Source of the DNA: QQUJ01 sp050287605
GTDB lineage: Bacteria > Pseudomonadota > Gammaproteobacteria > QQUJ01
Assembly: GCA_050287605.1 (NCBI GenBank)
Contig: JBNKCG010000070.1
Coordinates: forward strand, 68,328 to 132,327
Direction of reading: 5' to 3'
DNA: 64,000 bases
Shown here piece after piece: positions 36,396 to 45,377 of the stretch. Every line of letters begins with the position of its first letter. Position 1 is the stretch's first letter. The position numbers and the translations under genes were made by a program. A model generated the notes under the pieces. That model ran no database searches, was not told the DNA's origin, and was given only the letters and a program-made list of their open reading frames with translations.

Positions 36396-38468
36396 TCACA
36401 CCGTAGCGTAGCGCGGCGCCTCGCCCAACCAGCGGCGCACCAGCGGCTCCACGTGGTCGGGATGGTGGCGCAACAGTTCGGCCGCCGCCTGCTGCACCTG
36501 CGGGATCAATCCCTGGTCGCGCACCAGATCGGCCACCTTGAGCTGCAGCATGCCGCTCTGGCGCGTACCCAGCACCTCGCCGGGACCGCGCAGTTCGAGA
36601 TCACGCCGCGCCACCTCGAAGCCGTCGCTGGTCTCGCGCAGGATCGCCAAGCGCTGGCGGGCGTTGTCCGACAGCGGCGCCTGATAAAGCAGCACGCAGT
36701 GGCTCTGCGCCGCGCCGCGCCCGACGCGGCCGCGCAGCTGGTGAAGCTGCGCCAGCCCCAGGCGCTCGGGATTTTCGATGATCATCAGGCTGGCGTTGGG
36801 CACGTCAACACCCACTTCGATCACGGTGGTGGCCACCAGTAGGTCCACCTCAGCGGCGCTGAAGGCGCCCATCACCCGCTCCTTGTCCGCGGCCTTCATG
36901 CGCCCGTGCACCAGCGCCACGCGCAGCCCGGGCAGCGCCGCGCCCAACTGCACCGCCGTCTCCTCGGCCGCCTGCGCCTGCAACGCCTCGGACTCCTCGA
37001 TCAGGGTGCACACCCAATAGGCCTGTCCGCCCCCGGCGCACACCGCCTCCACCCGCTGCAGCACCTCGCTGCGGCGCGTCGCCGGCAGCGCTACGGTGGT
37101 GACCGGCGTGCGCCCCGGCGGCAGCTCGTCGATCACCGAGGTGTCGAGGTCGGCGTAGGCGGTCATGGCCAGGGTGCGCGGAATGGGGGTGGCCGTCATG
37201 ATGAGCTGGTGGGGATGGCTGTTCCTGGTCTGCCCCTTGTTGCGCAGCGCCATGCGCTGGTGCACGCCGAAGCGGTGTTGCTCGTCGACGATCACCAGAC
37301 CCAGGCGTGCGAAACGCACGTCGTCCTGAAACAGCGCGTGGGTGCCCACCGCCAGCTGCGTGGCGCCGTCGGCCATCGCCGCCAACGCCTGCGCGCGCGC
37401 CTTGCCGCGGCTCTTGCCGCCCAGCCAGCCCACCGCGATACCCAGCGGTTGCAGCCAGTGGGCGAAGTTCTTGAGATGCTGCTCGGCCAGCAGTTCGGTG
37501 GGCGCCATCAACGCCACCTGGTGGCCCGTCTCAATGGCGGTGAGGGCGCACAGCGCGGCGACGATGGTTTTGCCGGAACCCACGTCCCCCTGCACCAGGC
37601 GCAACATCGGGTGGGACTGGGCGAGATCGTCGCACACCTCGCCGATCACGCGCTGCTGCGCGGCGGTGAGCGCGAAAGGCAGCCGCTCCATAAGCCGCGT
37701 ACTGAACGAGCCGTCGCCGCACAGCGGCGGGGCGCGGTGGCGTTTCATGCGTTCGCGCAGCCGGCGCAGGCTGAGGTGGTGGGCCAGCAGCTCCTCAAAG
37801 GCGAGCCGCTGCTGCGCCGGATGGCGCCCCGCGCGCAGGGCGGCGAGATCGACGTCGGGTGGCGGGCGGTGCAGCAGGCGCAGCGCATGGTCCAGCGGCG
37901 GCAACCCCAGCCGGCGCAGCAGCGCATCGGGCAACCACTCGGTCAACGCCCCGTCGGCGAGCATGAGCAGCGCCGCATCGGCCTGGCGGCGCAGGGTGAG
38001 CTGGCCGATACCCTCGGTGGCGGGGTAGAGCGGGGTCAGCGTCTCCTCCTCGCCCCCCGCGCCGTCGACGACGAAGCGGTACTCGGGGTGTACCAGTTCC
38101 AACGTCGCCGGACCGCGCCGTGCCTCGCCGAAACAGCGCACGCGGCGGCCGCGTTCAAAGGCGCGTTGCTGCTGCGCCGAGAAGTGGAAGAAACGCAACG
38201 TCAACGCCCCGGTGCCGTCGCTTACCCGCACCAGCAACGCCCGCCGCCGCCCGTAGCCGATCTCCGCCAGCTGCACCTCACCCTCGACCACCGCCTCGTC
38301 GCCGGGGCGCAGCGCACCGATGGCGGTGACGCGGGTGCGATCCTGGTAGCGCAGCGGCAGATGGAAGAGCACGTCCTGCACGGTGGCGATGCCCAGGCGC
38401 TCCAGGGTCGCGGCCACTCGGGGACCGACGCCCCGCAGCCTGGTTACCGGCAGTTCAGAGAGGTCCAT
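36396..38468 (-). CDS. recG: ATP-dependent DNA helicase RecG
   Basis: Double-strand branch-migration helicase acting on stalled forks, R-loops and recombination intermediates. The 690 residues start with the wedge/OB region (VTRLRGVGPRVAATLERLGI, then FFHFSAQQQRAFERGRRVRCFGE). The helicase motifs follow: QGDVGSGKTIVAAL (Lys300), DEQHRFGVHQR, TATPIPRTLAMTAY, VATTVIEVGVDVPNA and LHQLRGRVGRG. Length is normal for gammaproteobacteria. It lies 27 nt downstream of the hemerythrin-like gene. Confidence 0.95.
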   Translation of the reverse strand: MDLSELPVTRLRGVGPRVAATLERLGIATVQDVLFHLPLRYQDRTRVTAIGALRPGDEAVVEGEVQLAEIGYGRRRALLVRVSDGTGALTLRFFHFSAQQQRAFERGRRVRCFGEARRGPATLELVHPEYRFVVDGAGGEEETLTPLYPATEGIGQLTLRRQADAALLMLADGALTEWLPDALLRRLGLPPLDHALRLLHRPPPDVDLAALRAGRHPAQQRLAFEELLAHHLSLRRLRERMKRHRAPPLCGDGSFSTRLMERLPFALTAAQQRVIGEVCDDLAQSHPMLRLVQGDVGSGKTIVAALCALTAIETGHQVALMAPTELLAEQHLKNFAHWLQPLGIAVGWLGGKSRGKARAQALAAMADGATQLAVGTHALFQDDVRFARLGLVIVDEQHRFGVHQRMALRNKGQTRNSHPHQLIMTATPIPRTLAMTAYADLDTSVIDELPPGRTPVTTVALPATRRSEVLQRVEAVCAGGGQAYWVCTLIEESEALQAQAAEETAVQLGAALPGLRVALVHGRMKAADKERVMGAFSAAEVDLLVATTVIEVGVDVPNASLMIIENPERLGLAQLHQLRGRVGRGAAQSHCVLLYQAPLSDNARQRLAILRETSDGFEVARRDLELRGPGEVLGTRQSGMLQLKVADLVRDQGLIPQVQQAAAELLRHHPDHVEPLVRRWLGEAPRYATV

Positions 38469-38495
38469 TCCAGTACGGCGCGATCCGGTTAACTG

Positions 38496-38939
38496 TCAGG
38501 GCTGCAGTAGCGTTGCGAGATAGCGCAGGTCGTCGTCCAGCAACGCCTGCTCGGCCCGCGGGAAGAGCTGGTCCTCCTCGAAACGCACGTGCGCCTTGAG
38601 CGCGTCGCCCAACGCATTGAGCAGCGGTGCGTCGATATCCGTCGCCGCGGTCAGGCGCCGACGCAGTTCCATCACGCTGCGACGCAGGGTGACGTGCTGC
38701 GCAACGGTTTCCAGGATCTCCTCGCAGTCGTCGCCGGCGCGCTGCGCCAGCAGCGGCAGCAGCAGCTCCTCTTCATCGCGGAAGTGCTGGGCGATCTCGG
38801 CATCCCAAAACCCGATGAACGCCCGCGCCAGTTCTCGAGCCTGATCCGCGTCGCCAGAGAAATCGCGCAGCCGCTTCGCCTGCACCAGGGCAGGATGGTG
38901 TTCGCGGGAGAGCGGTTGCAGGGCTTCGTGGCGTTTCAT
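38496..38939 (-). CDS. Hemerythrin-like HHE cation-binding protein
   Basis: A 147-residue four-helix HHE-domain protein. Candidate di-iron ligands appear in order: SREHHPALVQAKRL, FWDAEIAQHFRDEEELLLPLL, VAQHVTLRRSVMELRRRL and LKAHVRFEEDQLFPRAEQ. Family members bind non-haem iron and sense or carry oxygen or nitric oxide, or act in iron-sulfur repair. It lies just upstream of recG on the same strand. A link to DNA repair is speculative. Confidence 0.87.
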   Translation of the reverse strand: MKRHEALQPLSREHHPALVQAKRLRDFSGDADQARELARAFIGFWDAEIAQHFRDEEELLLPLLAQRAGDDCEEILETVAQHVTLRRSVMELRRRLTAATDIDAPLLNALGDALKAHVRFEEDQLFPRAEQALLDDDLRYLATLLQP

Positions 38940-39086
38940 GGTCGGCGGGTGCGGCTGCGGGTGTGGCTAAGGGTACCAAAGGCATGGTGCGAGTCGAACC
39001 CCGCGCCATCGCCGCGCTGAAATCCATAGCGCGAAATCACATCCTGCCGCATCATATCGTCACTGCGTCCTCGTATCCCGCCTCCC

Positions 39087-40193
39087 ATGATCCGCACCGC
39101 CACCCTGGATGATCTCGACCAACTGGTCGCCATCGAAAACCGCTGCTTCGAAACCGACCGGCTGTCGCGGCGCAATTTCCGCTACATGCTCACCAAGGGC
39201 CACGCCGCCACGCTGGTCGAGGAACGCGCCGGGCGGGTGTGCGGGTATGCCATGGTGCTGTTCTCGCGGGGGACGTCGCTGGCGCGGCTCTATTCGATTG
39301 CCGTCGATCCCGAATGGCGCGGCCACGACATCGGCCGCCAGTTGGCCCAGGCCGCCGAACAGGTGGCCCGCGACGAAGAGTGCGTCTCCATGCGCCTTGA
39401 GCTACGTCCGGACAACACCTCCGCTCTATCCTTGTATCGCTCACTGGGCTACCGCCAGTTCGGGTTCGTGGCCGACTATTATGAAGACCATGCCGATGCC
39501 ATGCGCCTTGAGAAATCGCTGGCACCGGAGCTCAAGCTGGACTTGGCGCGGGTACCGCACTACCGGCAGAGCCTGGAGTTCACCTGCGGCCCGGCAGCGC
39601 TGATGATGGCGCTGGCCACCCTGGACCCCGACCTGCTATTGGATCGCAAACTGGAACTGCGCATGTGGCGCGAAGCGACCACCATCTACATGACCTCGGG
39701 ACACGGCGGCTGCGGGCCGTACGGCCTGGCGCTGGCCGCCTATCATCGCGGCTTCGACGTGGACATCCACGTCTCCGACCCCGGCGCGCTGTTCGTCGAT
39801 TCGGTGCGCGACCCGGAGAAGAAAACGGTGATCGCGCTGGTGCAGGAGGATTTCGAGGAGGAGATCGCCGAGCTGCCCATCGGGCTCTACCACGACCGAC
39901 TGTCGGTGGCCGACCTGGAGGCGCACTTCACCGAGGGCGCCATGGCGCTGGTGCTGATCAGTTCGTACCGCATCTACCGCGAGAAGTTCCCCCACTGGGT
40001 GGTGGTCACCGGTTTCGACGAGCGCTTCATCTACGTGCACGACCCCTACATCGATGAGGAGGCGGGCAAGACCGCGTCGGACTGCATCAACATGCCCATC
40101 CTGCGCAAGGATTTCGAACGCATGGCCCGTTACGGAAAATCCGCGCAGCGCGCAGTGCTCATCATCAAGCGCCGCCCTGCCACCCACCATTGA
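39087..40193 (+). CDS. GNAT acetyltransferase-C39-type peptidase fusion
   Basis: A 368-residue two-domain protein. Residues 1-145 are a RimI-like GNAT domain (IRTATLDDLDQLVAIENRCF, SIAVDPEWRGHDIGRQLAQAAE, NTSALSLYRSLGYRQFGFVADYY). Residues about 155-360 are a papain-like C39-family domain: Cys167 in FTCGPAALMMAL, His303 in FPHWVVVTGF and Asp319 in YVHDPY form a credible catalytic triad. The RimK-type ligase follows 18 nt later. The pairing suggests a peptide tag or small peptide that is ligated, acetylated and trimmed. This is inference; the substrate is unknown. Confidence 0.88.
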   Translation: MIRTATLDDLDQLVAIENRCFETDRLSRRNFRYMLTKGHAATLVEERAGRVCGYAMVLFSRGTSLARLYSIAVDPEWRGHDIGRQLAQAAEQVARDEECVSMRLELRPDNTSALSLYRSLGYRQFGFVADYYEDHADAMRLEKSLAPELKLDLARVPHYRQSLEFTCGPAALMMALATLDPDLLLDRKLELRMWREATTIYMTSGHGGCGPYGLALAAYHRGFDVDIHVSDPGALFVDSVRDPEKKTVIALVQEDFEEEIAELPIGLYHDRLSVADLEAHFTEGAMALVLISSYRIYREKFPHWVVVTGFDERFIYVHDPYIDEEAGKTASDCINMPILRKDFERMARYGKSAQRAVLIIKRRPATHH

Positions 40194-40211
40194 AGGAGAC
40201 CACCCCGCACC

Positions 40212-41690
40212 ATGGCCAACTACATCGTCGTCGTCGATCACCCCAAAGACTGGGTCGAAGGACTACCGGCCATCGAGCTGGTCTCCATCAACGACTACTT
40301 GAGCGACTCCCACTACCGTGAAGCCAAGGGGCTGCACGTGGTCAACCTGTGTCGAAGCTACCGCTACCTGGGCACCGGCTACTACTGTTCGCTGCTCGCC
40401 GAAGCGCGGCGCCACCGCGTCATCCCCTCGGTGCGCACGCTGCAGGACCTGAGCAGCAAAGCGATCTACAGCCTGGGGGTGGAAGACCTCGACACGCTGG
40501 TCAACAAAAGCCTGAAAAAACGCGGCGCCGGTCTCACCTTCACCGCCTTCGAGGTGTTGGTGATGTTCGGCCGCACCCTGGAGCCGCAGCTGGAGGAGCT
40601 CGGCCGGCAACTGTTCGAACTCTACCGCGCGCCGCTGCTGAAAGTGGAATTTCGCCGCGCCGACAAATGGCGTATCGGCAGCCTCAAGACCGTGCACCTC
40701 AGCTCGCTGCCCAACGATCTGCTGCCGTTCTTCGCCGAAGCCTTCGAGGCCCACACCCACCGCCGTTGGGTGCGCCCTCGCACCAAAAGCGTCTACCGCT
40801 ACGACATGGCGATACTGTGGAATCCCAGCGAAAAGCTGCCGCCATCCAACAAGCGCGCGCTGCAGGGGTTTCAGAAAGCCGGTCGCGCGCTGGGCTTGGA
40901 CGTGGAGCTGATCGAACGCAAGGACTACGCCAGCCTCGCCGAATACGATGCGCTGTTCATCCGCGAAACCACCGCCGTCAACCACCACACCTACCGCTTC
41001 GCCAAGAAAGCCGAATCCGAAGGCATGGTGGTCATCGACGATCCCGATTCCATCCTGCGCTGTACCAACAAGGTCTACCTGCACGAGCTGTTCCAGCAGT
41101 ACAAGATTCCTGCGCCCAAGACGGTGGTACTGCGCAAAGGCGAGACGGTGGACGCCGAGGCGCTGCTCGGCTTTCCGCTGGTACTGAAGATCCCCCACGG
41201 TTCGTTTTCGCGCGGCGTCTACAAGGCGCGCAACGCGCGCGAATTCAAAGAGTACGCCGAGCGGCTGTTCCGAGAATCCGACCTCATCCTGGCGCAGGAG
41301 TTTCTCTACACCGAATTCGATTGGCGCGTGGGACTGTTCAACGGCGAACCGCTGTTCGTCTGCCAATACTTCATGAGCAAGCAGCACTGGCAGATCGTAC
41401 GCCACGGCGCCGACGGCAAATCGCAAGCGGGTGACTCGCGCACCTATCGGGTGGACGATGCGCCCCCCGAGGTGGTAAGCACCGCATTGAAAGCCGCGCG
41501 CCAAATCGGCAAGGGATTGTACGGCGTCGATATCAAACAGAACGAAGACGGGCTATTCGTCATGGAAGTCAACGACAACCCCAACATCGATGCCGGAGTG
41601 GAGGATGCCTGTCTCAAGGATGAGTTGTACCGCGGTATTTGCGGGGAGTTCTTGCGTCGACTGGAGGGGAGAGGGCGCAAGGGGGGATAG
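40212..41690 (+). CDS. RimK-family ATP-grasp ligase with N-terminal extension
   Basis: A 492-residue ATP-grasp amide ligase. Residues about 1-220 form a domain of the RimK-associated type (YIVVVDHPKDWVEGLPAIELVS, RSYRYLGTGYYCSLLAEARRHRVIPSV). The ATP-grasp part follows: NKVYLHELFQQYKIPAPKTVVL, LVLKIPHGSFSRGVYKA, ILAQEFLYTEFDWRVGLFNG and the Mg-binding end FVMEVNDNPNIDAGVED. RimK relatives add glutamate or other amino acids to proteins or small molecules. It is at least 170 residues longer than E. coli RimK. AAGGAG lies unusually far (13 nt) from the ATG. Cotranscription with the GNAT-C39 gene is nearly certain. Confidence 0.88.
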   Translation: MANYIVVVDHPKDWVEGLPAIELVSINDYLSDSHYREAKGLHVVNLCRSYRYLGTGYYCSLLAEARRHRVIPSVRTLQDLSSKAIYSLGVEDLDTLVNKSLKKRGAGLTFTAFEVLVMFGRTLEPQLEELGRQLFELYRAPLLKVEFRRADKWRIGSLKTVHLSSLPNDLLPFFAEAFEAHTHRRWVRPRTKSVYRYDMAILWNPSEKLPPSNKRALQGFQKAGRALGLDVELIERKDYASLAEYDALFIRETTAVNHHTYRFAKKAESEGMVVIDDPDSILRCTNKVYLHELFQQYKIPAPKTVVLRKGETVDAEALLGFPLVLKIPHGSFSRGVYKARNAREFKEYAERLFRESDLILAQEFLYTEFDWRVGLFNGEPLFVCQYFMSKQHWQIVRHGADGKSQAGDSRTYRVDDAPPEVVSTALKAARQIGKGLYGVDIKQNEDGLFVMEVNDNPNIDAGVEDACLKDELYRGICGEFLRRLEGRGRKGG

Positions 41691-41718
41691 ATTGCGCTAT
41701 TCCGATAGCGAAGCGAAT

Positions 41719-41741
41719 GCGGGCGCGTCGAACGCGCCCGC
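41719..41741. terminator. GC-rich hairpin between convergent genes
   Basis: A perfect 9-bp stem GCGGGCGCG / CGCGCCCGC with loop TCGAA, between the ligase gene and the convergent secreted-protein gene. The T-run is poor on both sides, so termination may be inefficient or bidirectional by stem strength alone. Confidence 0.5.
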
Positions 41742-41759
41742 ACACTGTTCACCCCGTTC

Positions 41760-42791
41760 TCAAAGCCCCGCGGCGAACGCCTTCACAGCGCGTTCGAACT
41801 GATCACGGCTGTACCGGTAGAGAGCGACGTGGCTGAGATCGACCTGCTCCTTCCCGGCAAGGCGCAACTGGATATGGGCCACCTCACCGCAACGCCCCCA
41901 GGCCTCATAGGCATCACGACCGATATCACCGCTGCGTGTCGGCTTGACATAGGCTAGAAGCCCCGCCTGGGAAATGGTTGCGGCATTTTGGGGGTCGCGA
42001 CTCAGCAGATAGTTCGATTCGTGGAGCTGCAACACCCAGTACAGCATATAAGTGCAATTGGTCGTCAACGACTTCCGTTGGTAGTCGTCGCCCGGCGCGG
42101 CTTTGACGTCCTCGAATGTGAAACTATCCCCGTCGCTGCGATCGGGCAAGAAGGCGAACTCCGGCTTGAATGAGCCGGTGATCAACTCCCGTACCGGCCC
42201 ATACATCGGCTGCATGCGCTCCAGAAACCCTCGCATCGTCTCCTGGACCGGCGTGCCCGCGGGCGCGCCCCCCATCCCTCGTCCCCGGCCGATGTCAACG
42301 GGTGCAACAGCGCGGGCCGTGAGGATCGCGTAGATGACCAGATTATCGGGATCGTCCCGGCGTCCGCGTTCGCGGGGATAGACATAGAGCGTCACGGTAT
42401 AGCCCGGCTGCTCCCGCTGGGGAATCTGGTGCTTCTTCATCGCCTCCGCCATCTCCTCGCGGGTAATGGGTGGCGGAATGGGAATCGGGGTCGCGACGTA
42501 CTCGAACAGACCCTTCATGCTTCCGGTCAGAATGCTTTTTTCGCTCGGGTTGTGATTCATACGCAGCGTCCGGCGAACGTCTCCCCCCTGGGATCTGACC
42601 AAGGCCTGCGCTTCGGCAACCGTCATCCCCAACCGGATACCCAACGTATCCATCTGGCGATAAAACTCCTGTTTTCCGTCGTCGGCGTAGACGACACCGA
42701 TACCACCCGACCAGAACAGCACACCCACAACTACCGACAAGGCAAATCGCCAAACTCCGCGACACAGTTCCCTTGCATCCGTACCGATCAT
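41760..42791 (-). CDS. Secreted protein of unknown function
   Basis: A 343-residue exported protein. A signal peptide (FALSVVVGVLFWSGGIGVVYA) is followed by QMDTLGIRLGMTVAEAQALVRSQGG, a small helix-turn element seen in BamE/OmlA-like and other periplasmic modules (GMTxAEA). The rest is alpha/beta with no recognised motif. AGGAGG sits six bases before ATG 42791 and directly on the ATG at 42797, so the later start is used. It is convergent with the RimK-like gene and on the same strand as nhaA, which lies upstream of it. Confidence 0.7.
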   Translation of the reverse strand: MIGTDARELCRGVWRFALSVVVGVLFWSGGIGVVYADDGKQEFYRQMDTLGIRLGMTVAEAQALVRSQGGDVRRTLRMNHNPSEKSILTGSMKGLFEYVATPIPIPPPITREEMAEAMKKHQIPQREQPGYTVTLYVYPRERGRRDDPDNLVIYAILTARAVAPVDIGRGRGMGGAPAGTPVQETMRGFLERMQPMYGPVRELITGSFKPEFAFLPDRSDGDSFTFEDVKAAPGDDYQRKSLTTNCTYMLYWVLQLHESNYLLSRDPQNAATISQAGLLAYVKPTRSGDIGRDAYEAWGRCGEVAHIQLRLAGKEQVDLSHVALYRYSRDQFERAVKAFAAGL

Positions 42792-43073
42792 GTTCATCCT
42801 CCTGCGTGATTGAAAGCGATTTTCAGATCCTCGCTCGCGCAATGGCGGACGCCATGCACTGCGAGCTCTCGCCATCGACTATCCCCTTTGTCCTCGCTTC
42901 GAGACAGTTCCCTTCGCGGTTCACACCGATAGAGCACTTCATCTTCGTCTCTTCGCACGCAGGGTACGGCGGACACCCTCGCGCTCATCAAACGAGCCAA
43001 ACATCGGGCCTGAAACAGCGGATGGAAACAAGGGGCACCGCACCCCATCCCACGCAGCGAAGCTGCGCAATAT
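42792..43073. other. Intergenic stretch between nhaA and the secreted-protein gene
   Basis: 282 nt. It holds the upstream region of the secreted-protein gene on the minus strand and small GC hairpins near 43030 (GGGG/CCCC) and 43060 (GCAGC/GCTGC) behind nhaA. No T-run and no convincing open frame is seen. Confidence 0.4.
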
Positions 43074-44261
43074 CTACGAAGCCGAAACCTCCCCCACTCG
43101 ATCCCGACTCCCCCACCACAACACCCAATACCCCACCACCGCCGACACCAGCGACCCCAGCAGAATACCGAGCCGGTCATGCACCACATGCCCGGTATTG
43201 CCCTGCTCAAACGCCAGGCCGCCGATGAACAGACTCATGGTAAAGCCGATGCCGCACAACACCGCAACACCGTACAGTTCCAACCAGCGCACCCCCTTGG
43301 GCAGCGCCGCCCATCCCAGCGCGATGACCAGCGCGGCGCAGCCGAAAACGCCCACCTGCTTGCCGACGAAGAGCCCCAACGCGATGCCCAGCGGCACCGG
43401 ACTTGCCAGGGTCTCCCAGCCGATTCCGGTGAGCGAAACGCCGGCATTGGCAAATGCGAACAGGGGCAGGATGCCGAACACCACCGCCGGGTGCAGATCG
43501 TCTTCGAGACGCCGCAACGGCGACCGGGACGCGTCTTCGCTTTTCAGCGGAATGAACATCGCCAGCACCACCCCGGCCAACGTCGCGTGCACGCCCGACT
43601 TAAGCACCGACACCCACAGCACCACGCCCACCAGCAGATACGCGGTCAGTCCGCTCCGGCCGAAACGGTTGAGCAGCGCCAGCACCACGATGGCGCCCAC
43701 CGCAACGCCCAGCGATGCGAGCGAGATCTGATCGGTGTAAAACAGGGCGATCACCACGATGGCACCCAGGTCATCGAGAATCGCCAAGGTCATGAGAAAG
43801 ATCTTGAGCGCCACCGGCACCCGCTCGCCCAGCACCGCCAACACGCCCAGCGCGAAGGCGATGTCGGTGGCCGCGGGGATGGCCCATCCCTTGAGCGCCA
43901 GTGGGTCGTTCCAGTTGATGGCGGCGTAGATCAGCGCCGGGACGAGCATGCCGCCCAGCGCAGCGGCAGCGGGCAGAACAAGCTGCGACGGATGCGACAA
44001 TTCGCCGTCGAGGAATTCGCGCTTCAGTTCCAGTCCGATCAGGAAAAAGAACAGCGCCATCAGTCCGTCGTTGATCCATAGCAGCAGCGGTTTGGCGATC
44101 TTCAACGCACCCACCTGCACCGCCACCGGTGTGTCCAGCAACGCGTCATACCACTGCGCCAGCGGCGTATTGGCGGCGATTAGCGCCAGCACGGCGGCCA
44201 CCAGCAACAGCACGCCGCTGGCGGATTCCAGACGCAGAAATTCTTGAATCGCTTTGACCAC
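43074..44261 (-). CDS. nhaA: Na+/H+ antiporter NhaA
   Basis: Electrogenic inner-membrane antiporter exporting Na+ (or Li+) for protons. The 395 residues show the N-terminal FLRLESASGVLLLVAAVLALI, LFFFLIGLELKREFLDGEL, the unwound-helix region ATDIAFALGVLAVLG, and the ion-binding pair in MTLAILDDLGAIVVIAL, which carries both key aspartates. It starts at GTG 44261 with GGGAGG ten bases upstream. Presence of this antiporter fits a brackish, marine or alkaline habitat, though it is widespread. Confidence 0.95.
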   Translation of the reverse strand: MVKAIQEFLRLESASGVLLLVAAVLALIAANTPLAQWYDALLDTPVAVQVGALKIAKPLLLWINDGLMALFFFLIGLELKREFLDGELSHPSQLVLPAAAALGGMLVPALIYAAINWNDPLALKGWAIPAATDIAFALGVLAVLGERVPVALKIFLMTLAILDDLGAIVVIALFYTDQISLASLGVAVGAIVVLALLNRFGRSGLTAYLLVGVVLWVSVLKSGVHATLAGVVLAMFIPLKSEDASRSPLRRLEDDLHPAVVFGILPLFAFANAGVSLTGIGWETLASPVPLGIALGLFVGKQVGVFGCAALVIALGWAALPKGVRWLELYGVAVLCGIGFTMSLFIGGLAFEQGNTGHVVHDRLGILLGSLVSAVVGYWVLWWGSRDRVGEVSAS

Positions 44262-44356
44262 GATGACGGAACCTCCCGGAAATTGACGTCGATGACGACT
44301 CGTAACAGTGAGTGTAGCGAAACGAATCGGTTCCCCGTCCGCCGTGCCAATTTAGC

Positions 44357-44830
44357 TCAGCGGGCGATGGCGGAAAAATCGGCGCCGATCAGGCGCTGCA
44401 GATCGCGCGGCGCGAGTTCGATCTCCAGGCCGCGGCGACCGGCGCTGACGTAGATCGTGTCGAGCTCGTCGGCCGAGGCGTCGATGATGGCCGGCAGTTT
44501 TTTCTTCTGCCCGATGGGACTGATACCGCCGACTACGTAGCCGGTGGCGCGCTCGGCCTCGCGGGCGTCGGCCATCTCGGCCTTCTTGGCTTTGCAGGCC
44601 GCGGCCATGGCTTTGAGGTCGAGCTGCTGCGCCACGGGAACGATGCCCACCGCGAGGCGCTTGGCATCGCCGTTGAGCGCCACCAGCAGAGTCTTGAAGA
44701 CGCGCTCCGGCGCCACGCCCAACGCTTGCGCCGCCTCCAGGCCGTAGGAGGGCGCGGTGGGATCGTGGCGATATTCGTGTACCCGATGGGAAATCTTGGC
44801 GCGTTTGGCGGCGGTGATGGCGGGGGTCAT
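44357..44830 (-). CDS. ybaK: YbaK/EbsC family Cys-tRNA(Pro) deacylase
   Basis: Trans-editing enzyme that hydrolyses Cys-tRNA(Pro), removing proline-tRNA mischarged with cysteine. The 157 residues begin TPAITAAKRAKISHRVHEYRHDP. They contain VFKTLLVALNGDAKRLAVGIVPV, the conserved Lys in AACKAKKAEMA and YVVGGISPIGQKKKLPAIID. ATG 44830 gives the normal family length. It is adjacent to the DUF2589-type cluster and on the same strand, 55 nt downstream of it. Confidence 0.93.
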   Translation of the reverse strand: MTPAITAAKRAKISHRVHEYRHDPTAPSYGLEAAQALGVAPERVFKTLLVALNGDAKRLAVGIVPVAQQLDLKAMAAACKAKKAEMADAREAERATGYVVGGISPIGQKKKLPAIIDASADELDTIYVSAGRRGLEIELAPRDLQRLIGADFSAIAR

Positions 44831-44885
44831 GGGCTGGAAAGCGGCAGGCAACTGCCGCCAACCTTACCACAACGCGGCGGTGCGC

Positions 44886-45362
44886 TCAGGCGGCTTGTTC
44901 GGCCGGTGGAGCGGGCTGGCGCTGCTGGACCTGCCACCGGCCCTGCTTGTCGCGCACCACCTGGACGCAGAGCTCGACCCGCCCGCCGCGCTGGTGTCGC
45001 GCATCGGCCAGCCGGTAGAACGCCGGATGCGGTTTGGGTTTGACGCCGAACAGCTTCAGCGTTCCCCACCACAGGCGCCGCCACCAGCCGGCCCCCTTCA
45101 CGTCCAGGGAGAGATTGAAGTCCAACTGCCCCAGCCCGAGGTTTTCCAGACGCCCGAAGCCAACGGTGAAATCGGCGGAGGTGAGGTGGGCCAGGCCGTC
45201 CAGGTGCGACAGGGAGCGGGCAAAGTTGCGCCAGGCCTCCGCCTGGCGCAACTGAAACCTGGCGTCGACGCTGATCACGTCGTTGAGCACCGCCTCCAGC
45301 AGCTCCTCCAGGGTGAACCACTGGCGCAGCGGCGAGGCGCTCAACTGCCGGTCACTGCGCAC
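44886..45362 (-). CDS. Third member of the DUF2589-type cluster
   Basis: A 158-residue protein that I do not recognise as a named family by itself. Its N-terminal helix (FTLEELLEAVLNDVISVDARFQLRQAEAWRNFARSL) has the same spacing of Leu, Ala and Gln as the helix of the two DUF2589-type neighbours, followed by a beta segment (LTSADFTVGFGRLENLGLGQLDFNLSLDVKG). It therefore looks like a divergent relative, with a basic Trp-rich middle (GWWRRLWWGTLKLFG). The GTG at 45362 is 15 nt after the upstream gene. No function can be assigned. Confidence 0.65.
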   Translation of the reverse strand: MRSDRQLSASPLRQWFTLEELLEAVLNDVISVDARFQLRQAEAWRNFARSLSHLDGLAHLTSADFTVGFGRLENLGLGQLDFNLSLDVKGAGWWRRLWWGTLKLFGVKPKPHPAFYRLADARHQRGGRVELCVQVVRDKQGRWQVQQRQPAPPAEQAA

Positions 45363-45377
45363 TGCGCGGGCGGCCGG

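Noticed and set aside
34761..36842. A 693-codon plus-strand open frame across comF, ubiA and part of recG
   Set aside because: It crosses three genes that have strong family signatures and no ribosome-binding site supports it.
38985..39010. A GAGTCGAACCCC string resembling a tRNA T-arm
   Set aside because: The flanking bases do not pair as a T-stem and no other tRNA arms are present.
44345..44375. A TTTAGCTCAGCGGGCG string resembling a tRNA D-arm
   Set aside because: It lies at the 3' end of the ybaK gene and no anticodon arm, T-arm or acceptor stem can be formed around it.
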